A DNA stretch of 64,000 nt from Brucella thiophenivorans (GCF_002252445.1 NZ_NNRJ01000061.1:1-64000); one strand, 5' to 3'; counted from the stretch's first letter, positions 1 to 9,840 are shown. Translations and numbers: made by a program. Notes: generated from the sequence alone by a model not told the origin.

Positions 1-801
1 ATTGAGTGCATTGATCTGACCACGCTTGCGGGTGATGACACCGAGGGCCGTGTGCGCAGGCTCTGTGCCAAAGCGCGGCGTCCGGTGCGCGATGATATTC
101 TGGAAGCCTTGGGGCTTGGCGATGCTGGTATTACCACCGGTGCTGTCTGCGTTTATCCGACCATGGTTCCACATGCGGTCAAGGCGCTCCAAGGTTCCGG
201 CATTCCTGTCGCCTCGGTTGCCACTGGCTTTCCGGCAGGACTGACGCCTTTGCCGCTGCGATTGGCCGAGATCACCTATGCGGTCGAGCAGGGTGCCGAT
301 GAGATCGACATTGTGATTACGCGCGAGCATGTTCTGACACAGAACTGGTCAGCGCTTTATGACGAGATTGCCGCGATGCGCGAAGCCTGTGGGGAAGCGC
401 ATATGAAAGCAATTCTTGCGACCGGTGATCTCAACACGCTCACCAATGTCTATCGCGCTTCGATGGTGGCCATGCAGGCAGGATCAGACTTCATCAAGAC
501 CTCGACCGGCAAGGAAGATGTCAATGCGACGCTGCCGGTCAGTCTGACCATGGTACGGGCCTTGCGTGATTATGGCGAACTGTCCGGCCAGATCGTCGGG
601 TTCAAGCCTGCTGGTGGTCTCAAGACGGCCAAGGATGCGCTGGCCTGGCTCACTTTGATGAAGGAAGAACTCGGCAATCGCTGGCTGGAACCCGATCTGT
701 TCCGCCTCGGTGCTTCATCGATGCTTGGCGATATTGAACGACAATTGGAGCATTTTGTGACCGGACGCTATTCGAGCGCCAACCGTCACGCTGCTGCTTA
801 A
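1..801 (+). CDS. deoC: deoxyribose-phosphate aldolase (5' end outside window)
   Basis: Class I aldolase that splits 2-deoxyribose 5-phosphate into glyceraldehyde 3-phosphate and acetaldehyde in cytosolic deoxynucleoside catabolism. The frame is open from base 1, so the true start lies upstream; 266 residues are visible. The Schiff-base lysine lies in DFIKTSTGK and the second conserved lysine in VGFKPAGG, both diagnostic for DeoC. A GTG at 52 is internal and not the start. It is followed after 75 bases by a double aldehyde dehydrogenase on the same strand, which suggests that the acetaldehyde or a related aldehyde is oxidised by the next gene product. Family assignment is secure. Confidence 0.95.
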   Translation: MECIDLTTLAGDDTEGRVRRLCAKARRPVRDDILEALGLGDAGITTGAVCVYPTMVPHAVKALQGSGIPVASVATGFPAGLTPLPLRLAEITYAVEQGADEIDIVITREHVLTQNWSALYDEIAAMREACGEAHMKAILATGDLNTLTNVYRASMVAMQAGSDFIKTSTGKEDVNATLPVSLTMVRALRDYGELSGQIVGFKPAGGLKTAKDALAWLTLMKEELGNRWLEPDLFRLGASSMLGDIERQLEHFVTGRYSSANRHAAA

Positions 802-876
802 ACTTGGCTTTTACGCATTCTCCGAACGCAAAAAGCTCACGCAGTTTTGCTGGAAATGCTCGTAAGGATACTATAA

Positions 877-3276
877 ATGCGACCCATCAAGGACATTCTG
901 AAGACCATGGAATATGGACCTTCTCCTGAAGCCAACGGCGATGTGAAGCAGTGGCTGGAGCATCATGGCCGCTCGTTTGGCCATTATATCAATGGTGCTT
1001 TCGTCAAGCCGGAAGGCCATAAGACCATCATAGTTACCAATCCTGCCAATGGCGACAAGCTTGCAGAGATTGCGCTTGGCACCGCTGACGATGTCGATCA
1101 GGCGGTGAAAGCCGCACGCAACGCATTCAACAAATGGTCGAAACTTTCCGGCCATGAACGTGCCAAATATCTCTATGCCATTGCTCGTCATATCCAGAAG
1201 CGTGAGCGCTTTTTGTCGGTTCTCGAAGCCATGGACAATGGCAAGCCGCTGCGTGAAACCCGCGACATCGATATTCCATTGGCCGTGCGTCATTTTTATC
1301 ACCATGCCGGTTGGGCGGAGATGGTCGAAGATGAGTTCAGGGGCTTCTCGCCGGTTGGTGTCTGCGGACAAGTGATCCCATGGAACTTTCCGCTGCTGAT
1401 GCTGGCATGGAAGATTGCACCGGCTTTGGCTGCGGGTAACACCGTGGTGTTAAAACCCGCCGATCTCACACCTTTGACAGCGATTGCCTTTGCAGAAATC
1501 TGCCATGAAGTCGGCCTGCCTGCGGGTGTGGTCAATATCGTGCAGGGCGATGGCACTACGGGTGCGAGCGTTTGCGGCCATGACAGCATCGACAAGGTTG
1601 CCTTCACCGGCTCAACGCAGGTGGGCCGCATTATCCGCGAGCAGATTGCAGGTTCGGGCAAGAAGCTCTCGCTGGAGCTTGGCGGCAAATCGCCATTCAT
1701 CGTGTTTGAAGATGCGGATCTTGATGCCGCCGTTGAAGGCGTGGTCGATGCGATCTGGTTTAATCAGGGTGAAGTCTGCTGTGCGGGTTCACGCCTTCTG
1801 GTGCAGGAAGGCATTGCCGAGCGCTTTTATGCCAAGCTGAGAAAGCGGCTTGAGACTTTACGTGTTGGTGACCCACTCGATAAATCCACTGATGTGGGCG
1901 CGATTGTTTCGCCTGCACAGGTAAAACGGATTTCCGATCTGATCCAGAAAGGCATTGAGGAAGGCGGCCAGCTTTGGCAGACGCCAAACCCGCTGCCTGC
2001 CAAGGGTAATTATATCGCGCCCGGTTTCTTCACCGAGGTTGATCAGGCGGCAACGGTCTGTCAGGTGGAAATCTTTGGCCCGATTGCCGCTGCTACAAGT
2101 TTCCGCACGCCCGATGAAGCCGTCGCTCTCGCCAACAATACCCGTTACGGTCTGGCGGCTTCCATCTGGTCGGAAAATATCAATGTCGCGCTTGATCTTG
2201 CAGCGCGGGTGAAAGCCGGTGTTGTCTGGATCAATTGCACCAATATGCTGGATGCTGGTGCAGGTTTTGGCGGCTATCGCGAAAGCGGTTACGGTCGTGA
2301 AGGCGCACGTGAAGGCCTTTATGAATATCTCACTGCCGATTGGGAAAAAGCACTCGTCGCACCCAAAGCGACGACCGAGGCCTTTATCCCATCCGCTTTG
2401 CCATCGAGCACGGACAAGATCGTCATCAATGGCATTGACCGGACGATGAAGAACTATATTGGCGGCAAGCAGGCGCGTCCCGATAGTGGTTACAGCTATT
2501 CGGTCACCGGCAAAGGCGGTGCCGTGATTGGTCAAGCGGGCATCAGCAACCGCAAAGACATTCGCAATGCGGTTGAGGCAGCAGCCAAGGCATCAAGCTG
2601 GAGCAGTGCCACGGCCCATAACCGTGCGCAGGTGCTCTATTATCTTGGCGAAAACCTTGATGCACGTCGCAATGCCTTCATCAATGGCCTTGTTGAAAGC
2701 ACCGGCATCAGCGACAAAAAAGCCACCGAGGAAGTCGAAGCATCGCTGCGCCGCATCTTTTATTATGCAGCGCAGGCCGATAAGTTCGATGGTGCGGTGC
2801 ATGCCACCAAATCACGCCATGTGACACTCGCCATGAACGAACCATGGGGCGTGATGGGCATTGTCTGCCCGGATGAAGCGCCGCTGCTCTCGCTTATCTC
2901 GCTGGTACTGCCTGCCATTGCCATGGGCAATCGCACGGTGGTCGTGCCTTCAAGCCGTCATCCGCTGATTGCCGGCGATTTCTATCAACTGCTTGATACC
3001 TCGGATGTGCCGGGCGGTGTCATCAACATCGTCACCGGCGAGCGCGATCTGCTGACCAAGACCCTGACCGAACATGATGAAGTGGCAGCGCTTTGGTATT
3101 TTGGCTCCAAGGAAGGCAGTGGCATGGTCGAAAAAACATCGGCTGGAAACCTCAAGGCCACCTGGGTCAGCAATGGTCGTCTGCCCAACTGGAGCAACAC
3201 GCAAGAAGCGCAAGGCCGTGATTACCTGCGCAGAGCCACACAAGTCAAAAATATCTGGGTGCCTTACGGCGCATAA
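877..3276 (+). CDS. tandem-domain aldehyde dehydrogenase family protein
   Basis: NAD(P)-dependent aldehyde dehydrogenase of 799 residues, much longer than the usual ~490. Residues about 30-490 form a complete ALDH domain with the general base Glu267 in LELGGKSPF and the nucleophile Cys301 in NQGEVCCAGSR. Residues about 515-799 repeat the N-terminal cofactor-binding half of the fold (MGIVCPDEAPLLSLISL, VVVPSSRHP) but show no GQxC catalytic cysteine, so the second unit is probably structural or regulatory. The start follows AAGGATACTATAA. Its position behind deoC suggests co-transcription and a role in oxidising the aldolase product. The real substrate is not shown by the sequence. Confidence 0.9.
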   Translation: MRPIKDILKTMEYGPSPEANGDVKQWLEHHGRSFGHYINGAFVKPEGHKTIIVTNPANGDKLAEIALGTADDVDQAVKAARNAFNKWSKLSGHERAKYLYAIARHIQKRERFLSVLEAMDNGKPLRETRDIDIPLAVRHFYHHAGWAEMVEDEFRGFSPVGVCGQVIPWNFPLLMLAWKIAPALAAGNTVVLKPADLTPLTAIAFAEICHEVGLPAGVVNIVQGDGTTGASVCGHDSIDKVAFTGSTQVGRIIREQIAGSGKKLSLELGGKSPFIVFEDADLDAAVEGVVDAIWFNQGEVCCAGSRLLVQEGIAERFYAKLRKRLETLRVGDPLDKSTDVGAIVSPAQVKRISDLIQKGIEEGGQLWQTPNPLPAKGNYIAPGFFTEVDQAATVCQVEIFGPIAAATSFRTPDEAVALANNTRYGLAASIWSENINVALDLAARVKAGVVWINCTNMLDAGAGFGGYRESGYGREGAREGLYEYLTADWEKALVAPKATTEAFIPSALPSSTDKIVINGIDRTMKNYIGGKQARPDSGYSYSVTGKGGAVIGQAGISNRKDIRNAVEAAAKASSWSSATAHNRAQVLYYLGENLDARRNAFINGLVESTGISDKKATEEVEASLRRIFYYAAQADKFDGAVHATKSRHVTLAMNEPWGVMGIVCPDEAPLLSLISLVLPAIAMGNRTVVVPSSRHPLIAGDFYQLLDTSDVPGGVINIVTGERDLLTKTLTEHDEVAALWYFGSKEGSGMVEKTSAGNLKATWVSNGRLPNWSNTQEAQGRDYLRRATQVKNIWVPYGA

Positions 3277-3285
3277 ACAATAAAC

Positions 3286-3309
3286 AAAGCCCGCCAAATG
3301 GCGGGCTTT
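3286..3309 (+). terminator. rho-independent terminator after deoC-aldehyde dehydrogenase
   Basis: A perfect 10-bp stem (AAAGCCCGCC / GGCGGGCTTT) with a 4-base AAAT loop starts nine bases after the stop codon and ends in a T run within the stem. It closes the deoC-ALDH unit and separates it from the haem locus. Confidence 0.9.
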
Positions 3310-3440
3310 ACCGTGTCGTTAAAACGCCAAGTTATAAGTTGATTCCAATTATCAAGTTATTTGTTCCGGCGCAAATAACTCATGTTTAAATTGCCTTACA
3401 GCTCCCCAGCATAAGAGATTACGCATGGGGGCAGTCTTGC

Positions 3441-4799
3441 ATGATGCCAGACTTCGACATTCAGAGCTATTTTGCCAATGAAGACGGCACAAATCCGCTA
3501 AAAGATGCGTTTTCAAAACGCCGTGCGGTTATGCCGTTTCGAGGTACGTCAAAACTTGAATGCGATGATTTGCAACATGCATGGATTGATATTCTGTCAA
3601 AACCATCGGCGCGCGGCAAGCGTCTTGCCTATATCCACGTTCCATTCTGCGCCAATCACTGCCTGTTTTGTGGCTTCTACCGCAATGCCTATGTTCCCCA
3701 AACTGCGTCAGGCTATGTCGATCTGCTTATAGACGAGATATGCCGTGATGCTTCCAAGCCAGCACTGCGTGATAATCCCCTCCATGCGGTTTATCTGGGC
3801 GGCGGTACGCCCACAGCGCTTTCTGCTGACGAATTATCCCGACTACTGATCACCATACGCAAGGAACTGCCGCTTGCGCCTGACTGCGAAATTACCGTCG
3901 AGGGGCGCATCATCCATTTCACGGATGATAAGATTGATGCTGTCTTGAAGCGGGTGTGAACCGATTTTCAGTCGGTGTTCAGAGCTTTGATACCGACGTG
4001 CGGCGGCGACAAGGTCGAAAGGCCAGTCGCGAGGATGTGATCGGATTTCTGGAAGGTATTAGAGATCGTGATCAAGCAGCGCTGATCATTGATCTGATCT
4101 ATGGATTACCAGGGCAAATGCTTGATGTCTGGAGACGGGATATTGAAACAGCAGCAGAACTTTGTCCTGATGGTATCGACCTTTATGGACTCAATCTTAT
4201 TCCCGGCACTCCGCTTTTTACTGCAATTTCCGCAGGCAAATTTCCCGCAGCAGCCGGATTGGGTGACATCGGTATTCTTTATCAGACCGGCGTTGAATTT
4301 TTCCGCCGCCGCAACTGGCGGCAGCTAACCAACAATCATTGGGGACGAACCACCCGCGAGCTTAATCTCTATAATATTCTGATTAAGGAAGGTGCTGATT
4401 GCCTTACCTTTGGTTCTGGTGCCGGTGGTTCAATCGGGCCTTATATCTATGGTTTAAAAAGCGATCTGGGCAGCTATTCCGAGAGCTTCAAAGCAGGCTT
4501 TAAGCCGCTTGGCATGTTGAACAAAGCTGACGGCAATCAGCATCTGCGCAATTTTATAACGGCAAGTTTTGAAGTGGGCTTTCTCGACATTTGCTCAATT
4601 GTTGCAGCTTGCCGATCACAGGCTTTCATCGAGTGATGTTGTGCCGCTTGTCTTGCAGTCGCAGCGCGCAGGGCTGCTCACTTTTCACGATAACATTATT
4701 GAGCTCAGTGTCGCTGGACGTTTCTGGTACGCCAATCTCATTTCCGCTTTTCAGGACATTCTTCAGGGTCGGCTGATGCTTAACCGCAATGCCGCCTAA
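3441..4799 (+). pseudogene. hutW: anaerobic haem degradation radical SAM methyltransferase ChuW/HutW, two frameshifts
   Basis: Homologue of ChuW/HutW, the radical SAM enzyme that methylates and opens haem to anaerobilin without oxygen. The cluster-binding motif CANHCLFC lies in IHVPFCANHCLFCGFYRNAY, with GGGTP behind it. The reading frame breaks twice. Near 3950, AAGCGGGTG lacks one G needed to continue into NRFSVGVQSF. Near 4590, CATTTGCTC has one extra T before QLLQLADHRLSSSDV. With both corrected the product is about 450 residues, normal for the family. It is followed closely by hutX and a ChuY-type gene in the chuWXY order. Real decay or read errors cannot be separated from this sequence alone, but three neighbours are broken too. 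Confidence 0.85.
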
Positions 4800-4823
4800 C
4801 CACCTCAATGAATGGAGACAAAC

Positions 4824-5357
4824 ATGCAATCACTCAACCATGCAGAAAAAGTTCAACGTATCCGTGCAAGCATTGCTGAAAAGCCGGATGGTATTCTGGA
4901 AAGTCTCGCCACCGAATATGATGTGCCGATCCAGACTGTTATTGAATGTGTTCCGGCAGGTGGCGTCACGCGCATTGATGGCAGCCAGTTTGTCGATGTG
5001 ATGAGTGATATTGCAGAGTGGGGTGACATCACTTTCATCTGCCATTCCAAAGACGCGATTGTAGAATTTTGCGGACCTGTGCCTCACGGCAAACCCGGAC
5101 ATGGCATGTATAATCTGCAAGGCGGATCAAGCGGTCTTTCAGGCCATCTGCGCCACGAAAACTGCAAGGCGATATTCCTTGTTCGCCGTCCTTTCATGGG
5201 CGTGGACACATTGTCTGTCCAGTTTTTCAATGGCGATGGCGAGACGATTTTCAAAGTCTATGTTGGCCGCGATGAAAAACGCCAGCTAGCGCAGGATCAG
5301 GTCGAGCGCTTCAATCAACTTGCAATCCGTTTTGCATCAAGCGCGGGAAATGCCTGA
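4824..5357 (+). CDS. hutX: haem utilisation carrier protein HutX/ChuX
   Basis: Cytosolic haem-binding protein of 177 residues that in related operons passes haem to the ring-opening enzyme. The sequence has the HutX/ChuX pattern, with an N-terminal helix region (EKVQRIRASI) and the conserved core ITFICHSKDAIVEFCGPVP. The start at 4824 is chosen because TGGAG lies 8-12 bases upstream; an ATG at 4812 would overlap that site. The gene is intact between two frameshifted partners, and its stop is immediately followed by the next start at 5359, which indicates translational coupling. Haem carrier function is inferred from the family. Confidence 0.9.
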   Translation: MQSLNHAEKVQRIRASIAEKPDGILESLATEYDVPIQTVIECVPAGGVTRIDGSQFVDVMSDIAEWGDITFICHSKDAIVEFCGPVPHGKPGHGMYNLQGGSSGLSGHLRHENCKAIFLVRRPFMGVDTLSVQFFNGDGETIFKVYVGRDEKRQLAQDQVERFNQLAIRFASSAGNA

Positions 5358-5358
5358 G

Positions 5359-6035
5359 ATGTCCACGCTTCTGATTTTTGGTGCAAGCCGTGGCGTTGGA
5401 CTGGAATTGGCGCGTCACGCTTGCGCTAACGGTCGGTCCGTCGTCGCGATGGTGCGGGCAGGTTCAGATGCCACAGCACTTTCGGAAACCGGCGCGCAAA
5501 TTATTCGGGGTAACGCGTTTGCGTTGAAGATGTTGCGCGCGCCTTTGCGCAGTCTGGCGTAGAAATCGACGTGGTTTCGACATTGGGAGGGCAAGCCGAA
5601 GACGGACGCCGTGCGGATGATGACGCTAATATTAAAGCGATTGCTGCGGCAGTCGCAGGCGGGATCACGCGGCGCTTCGTGCTCACCACTTCAATTGGCT
5701 GCGGAGAAATGGCTCCATTTCGTTCGGAACGCGCAATTGTAGCATTCTGTGCCGCCGTTGATGCCAAAACGAAAGCCGAAGCCTGTCTGCGCAAATCAAA
5801 ACTGATCTGGACAATCGTTCGGCCCGGCGGGCTTGTTTCAGAGCCTGCAGCCGGCAAGGGGATTTTGTCAGACGATCCGGAAATGCATGGCTTCATTCAC
5901 CGTGACGACGTCGCGTTGCTTATACTGCGCATTTTGAGTGATCCGGCAACCATCGGCCGCGCTTTTGCAGTCGTGGATTCCGGGCGTATGCAATGTGCCA
6001 ATCCAATCACTCTCTTCGCATTGGCACTTATTTAA
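5359..6035 (+). pseudogene. chuY: ChuY-type NAD(P)H anaerobilin/biliverdin-reductase-like protein, frameshifted
   Basis: Atypical short-chain reductase of the NmrA/biliverdin reductase B fold. The N-terminus carries the nucleotide-binding motif FGASRGVGLELARHA. The first frame ends at 5562, but the second frame (from about 5524) continues as VEDVARAFAQSGVEID, then STLGGQAEDGRR and LTTSIGCGEM. Adding one G near 5523 joins both into a protein of about 225 residues. In chuWXY operons ChuY reduces anaerobilin with NADPH, and the gene order here supports this role. Without the neighbours I would only call it an NAD(P)-binding protein. Probably inactive as read. Confidence 0.75.
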
Positions 6036-6074
6036 TCAGTTTTTTCGAGCTTAAGCGCTTCAGGAGTAACCAGA

Positions 6075-6453
6075 ATGGATGCTGGTGTTGTTATGATTAT
6101 CCTGACCCTTCTTTCAGGGGGGGGCTTCAACCTTCGTCAATATCGATAAGCGTGACGAATGTTTGGAGCGATTGGAACGCATTCTCCCTGTTTTAGAAGG
6201 CGGCGAAACCAAGCTTAAAGAAGCTGGTTGTTTTTACAGTTCCGCACAGTTCGATGATTTTGATCATTCGATGCCAGAAGACCCGCCGCGATACAGTTTT
6301 CTCGTGAGCTTGGATGGGGAACGTGCACTCATCCGTAAGCATCTAAGCGTCGAAGACTGCGCAAAATCCCTTGAGCAACTGCGTAAGGCCAATGTGGGGC
6401 AGAAGAATTATTGCACCACATCGACACAGAGCCTGATCGCTCACGGCGGGTGA
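6075..6453 (+). pseudogene. small unknown protein, frame broken at an 8-G run
   Basis: An ATG at 6075 has a good ribosome site (AGGAG, 8 bases upstream) and starts MDAGVVMIILTLLSGG. The run of eight G at 6117-6124 then shifts the frame, and translation stops at 6149 after 24 codons. With seven G the frame continues through STFVNIDKRDECLERL to 6453 and gives a 125-residue protein with a hydrophobic N-terminus (signal or anchor) and a mainly polar, helical remainder containing two cysteines. I do not recognise the family. It lies between the chuY-like gene and a TonB receptor remnant, so a link to haem or iron uptake is possible. It could be decayed, misread, or switched by the G run. Confidence 0.5.
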
Positions 6454-6489
6454 GAGCGATCCATATATAAGCATAATTGGAGAGGTTAT

Positions 6490-7345
6490 ATGGCACAGAC
6501 TTCCGGTGGGACGGAGCTGAAATCGATATGCTATAAACGCATTGCAGCCTTGTTGCTTTCTGCGTCATTTATCGGCGTTCGATCAGCCTATGCGCAGGAA
6601 ACAGCGCCGATGACGTGGCTCGATAGGATTACTCTGGTCGGCACGCGAACGGAACTTGCGATCAAGGATAATCCGCGTTCTGTCGCGGTGATCGATGCAA
6701 AAGATATCGAACGTCGCCCCACTGACAGCGTTGCTGAGCTTCTGCGCGATATACCGGGTGTCGAGGTGAGCGATGAATCCGTTGCCGGAATGAAGCGTCT
6801 GCGCATTCGCGGTGAGAGGTCACGTCGCGTTACGATACTTGTCGACGGGCAGGAAATTACCGATCATAGCACCTATGGAACGCCTATTCTGGTTGATCTC
6901 TACACGATTGAGCGTATCGAGGTGGTAAAAGGACCTTCTTCCGTTCTTTATGGCGCAAAGGCAATTGGCGGTGTGGTCAATATCACGACCAAAAAAGGAG
7001 CTGATAAGCCTATTCAGGCAGAGGCCGGTGGCAGCTATTTCTCTGTAAGCAAAGGCTGGCAGAGCTGGGCTGCAGTGTCGGGAAACAAGAACGGCTTTGA
7101 TTACCGCTTGTCGGCATCGACATACAAACATGGAAATCGTGTTGTTCCAAAAGGTATCTATTCATCGACCGGAACACTGGACGATACCTCCTATAATAAT
7201 CGCGATATCTATGGTCGGTGGCAAGATTGTCTATGGCGCGAAAGCATTCAATGAGTTGGATGAAAATCCCGTGTCGCCTGCGATGCCAGACTGGTCACTG
7301 GTTCGTAAATTCGGTGGTTATGCAGCATGGGGTGAGCCGGATGGT
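6490..7345 (+). pseudogene. TonB-dependent outer-membrane receptor (haem-type) with internal deletion
   Basis: The first 254 codons encode a signal peptide (AALLLSASFIGVRSAYAQ), a region that could serve as the TonB box, and a full plug domain (SVAVIDAKDIERRPTDSVAE, RIRGERSRRVTILVDGQEI, VKGPSSVLYGAKAIGGVVNI) plus the first barrel strands. At about 7205 the frame changes abruptly into GGKIVYGAKAFNELDENP and DWSLVRKFGGYAAW, which resembles the C-terminal barrel of haem/siderophore receptors. Such receptors are usually 650-750 residues, so most of the barrel is missing and the join is out of frame. A haem substrate is inferred from the neighbouring chuWXY-like genes. Beyond 7345 I see no more receptor-like sequence. 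Confidence 0.8.
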
Positions 7346-7572
7346 GCTGGCAGGCACAGCCTTCGTCGAACTGCAATCTCGACATGTGGTTGTTCAAATA
7401 GTTGTGGCGTGCATGGGCATGATCATGCGAGCGCTTGGGGGTCGCATTTGCAGATTGCTGACCTTAAGGTTTTTTTGGCGCATTGGGGTGCGCTTGCTGG
7501 GCTGTGTGAGCTGGCGTTAGCACGGTCTCGCAAAGTCAGTGCATTCGCCTAAGATTCGGTGATCTGGCTATG

Positions 7573-7602
7573 ATGCGGTGGGAAAACCCGCCGCATTTTT
7601 TT
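7573..7602 (+). terminator. rho-independent terminator after the receptor remnant
   Basis: A 10-bp stem with one G-T pair (ATGCGGTGGG / CCCGCCGCAT), AAAA loop and seven T. It closes the haem-locus strand before the DUF1622 gene. The roughly 230 bases between 7346 and here hold no convincing gene. Confidence 0.85.
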
Positions 7603-7655
7603 AAGCTTTTCTGATTAAGCTCCCAGTTTCCGGAACGGGCGAGGGAAGCTTTAGA

Positions 7656-8048
7656 ATGAATGTTGGTGCTGAACGCGGCGAATTTGTCAGTTTGATTGCT
7701 CCAATACTGGAGCCGATGGCATCTGCTCTCGAGTTCTTTGGTGTAGCCGTGATCTTGATTGGTGTGGCGGTTGCAACGCTTGGCTATCTCAAAGACGTGT
7801 TTACGCTTTCCGGTGAAACTGCATATACACGTTACCGCGCAAATCTTGGCCGGGGCATTCTGCTTGGCCTCGAAATTCTCATTGGTGCCGATATTATTGC
7901 TACGATTATTTCCCCGCTTACATGGGAAAGCGTTGGCTTGCTGGGGCTGATCGTTCTAATCAGAACCTTTCTTAGTTTCTCTCTCGAAGCAGAAATCGAT
8001 GGCGAATGGCCATGGAAGCGCCGACGCCGTGAGCGGGGTGCCGATTAG
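7656..8048 (+). CDS. DUF1622 family inner-membrane protein
   Basis: Small membrane protein of 130 residues with three predicted membrane segments: FFGVAVILIGVAVATLGYL, ILLGLEILIGADIIATII and SVGLLGLIVLIRTFLSFSL. They are followed by a short basic tail rich in arginine. The pattern, with a charged loop (YTRYRANLGRG) before the second segment, fits DUF1622, whose function is unknown. It stands alone between a terminator and the convergent exporter pseudogene, so its context says little. The gene is intact. Confidence 0.85.
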   Translation: MNVGAERGEFVSLIAPILEPMASALEFFGVAVILIGVAVATLGYLKDVFTLSGETAYTRYRANLGRGILLGLEILIGADIIATIISPLTWESVGLLGLIVLIRTFLSFSLEAEIDGEWPWKRRRRERGAD

Positions 8049-8173
8049 CTCTGGTTTGCTATAATCTGAGCTTCAATAAATTGCCCCCACACATAGTGGG
8101 AGCAGTTCGTCTCAATACATAATCGATTGGTGGAGGATGTCATTTGGAAGAAGGTATCTCCAGCAAATAGTTC

Positions 8174-9765
8174 TTAAACAGGCTTCAGCAGAAGGCGGGC
8201 AACAGGCTGGTTGTCGCCAAGATGAAAATCGTTGATTGTGCTTTGGTTCAATTGATCGGAATGAGTGACGCGGGCATGCTGGCGCTGGTGTTCAATCCAG
8301 CTTTCGACGATAAAGGCTTCAACAACACGACCGGGAACGGCAACATCTTCCCACACATCCCACCTTATTGCGTCATCGCGGTAGCGGACTGCGCTGAACT
8401 TGCGCAAGGCTGCTGTGAATTCGACAAAGCGCTGTGGTTCGATCTTATATTCGATCTCAATCAATACCGGCCCGCGATCACCTTCAGGACGAACAGCCAT
8501 GACGGGTTCTGCACAATGGTTTGAAGGCGCGAGATCGGTTGTTGCGTCCTTTGGCAGTTGCCATATGCGAGCGAGAACCAATGAAATAACCAAGGCAATG
8601 GCAGCGACAACGAGAGCAGTTGTCACATTGAAGCGCGATGCAATCGTACCCCAAAGGATGCTGCCGCCGGTCTTTGCGCCCTGAAAGACCAGCAGATAGA
8701 CGGCGAGTGCACGTGCCTTAACTCAGCCGGGTGAAGCCATTTGGGCTGCAACTTTGAGCGAAGTCAGCATGCCGATCCGTGCAAGGCCAGCAAGGAACAA
8801 CACACCGCCTGCAATCCATGCATTTGGCACCAGAGCTAATGTGAGCGTTGCGAAAGAAAACAGCAGTGTTGCCCAGATGGAGATTGTGTTTGCCGTAACA
8901 TTCTTGCGCAGTTTTTTGAGAAGAAGTGCACCTAGAACGGCTTCCGCACCCATGCATCCAAGCAATGCGCCATAGCCAGCCGCATCAAGCCCCAATTCGC
9001 GACTACCCACGAGCGGCAATATCGCTCAAAGTGCACTGCCAAATAGAAATAATCCAGCCGAGCGGATCAGAACAAGGCGCATGGCAGCCGAGTGGCGTGC
9101 GTAGCGATAGCCAGCGCGTAGTGCGCCGAAGAGATGCTCTGGCGGGAGTGCTGATTGAAAGGGAGTGCGTTTCCAGAAAACAAGGACGATCAGAACCGCA
9201 ATTATAGAAACCGCATTGAGGGCGAAGACAGCAGGAATCCCGGCGATTGCAACAATGACACCGCCAAATGCCGGGCCGATGGCACGAGAGATATTGACGC
9301 CAAGCCTGTTCAGCATAACCGCATCGGGAAGCGCCTGTTTGTCGACGAGTTCTGGCACAATTGCCTGAAAGACCGGGGCGCTGAGTGCTGCAGATATGCC
9401 AAGCACAAAAGTGACACCGAGCGGCATCCAAGGGGGTGTCAGCCCATTGCGGTCAGCAATGCAAACGTTGCGGCAACCCTAAGCCCCAGAACCTGTGCGC
9501 TCAACAGCAGTTTTCGACGATTGACGATGTCTGCCATGGCACCTGCAGGAAGAGCGAGCAGGAACATCGGCAAGGTTGTTGCAGCTTGCACAAGTGCCAC
9601 GAACATCGGGCTTGGCGAGAGTGAGGTCATCAGCCATGCGGAGCCGACATCGTTCATCCATGTGCCGATATTGGATATGATTGTGGCTATCCAAAGCGCT
9701 CTGAAAACGTGAAAGCTCAACGGGCCGGAGGAGGCGTCCTGTTTCGGAGAAGTGGCGGCTGTCAT
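8174..9765 (-). pseudogene. MFS exporter (MFS_3/EntS-like), one frameshift and two in-frame TGA
   Basis: Four consecutive minus-strand pieces together encode a protein of about 530 residues of the MFS_3 group, with 12 membrane segments and a soluble C-terminal domain (VEAFIVESWIEHQRQHARVT). The start is MTAATSPKQDASSG at 9765. One base is missing near 9435 (expected AMGLTPPWMPLGV). TGA at 9026-9028 stands in GSAL-stop-AILPL and TGA at 8723-8725 in ASPG-stop-VKARALAVY; both sites have Trp in relatives known to me. As read the gene cannot make the full transporter. The family exports drugs or siderophores; the substrate here is unknown. Confidence 0.85.
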
Positions 9766-9840
9766 CTTGTTTCTTTCTCGAAAATCAGATGCATTGAGGG
9801 GAGGGATGCAGCGCACCTGCACATATTATGCGTGGTTTTC

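Noticed and set aside
871-1371. Minus-strand ORF of 166 codons opposite the aldehyde dehydrogenase
   Set aside because: Mirror of a well-supported gene with high coding bias; no independent evidence.
7346-7572. Overlapping ORFs after the TonB receptor remnant
   Set aside because: Neither frame shows receptor or other family features beyond 7345; treated as degenerate sequence.
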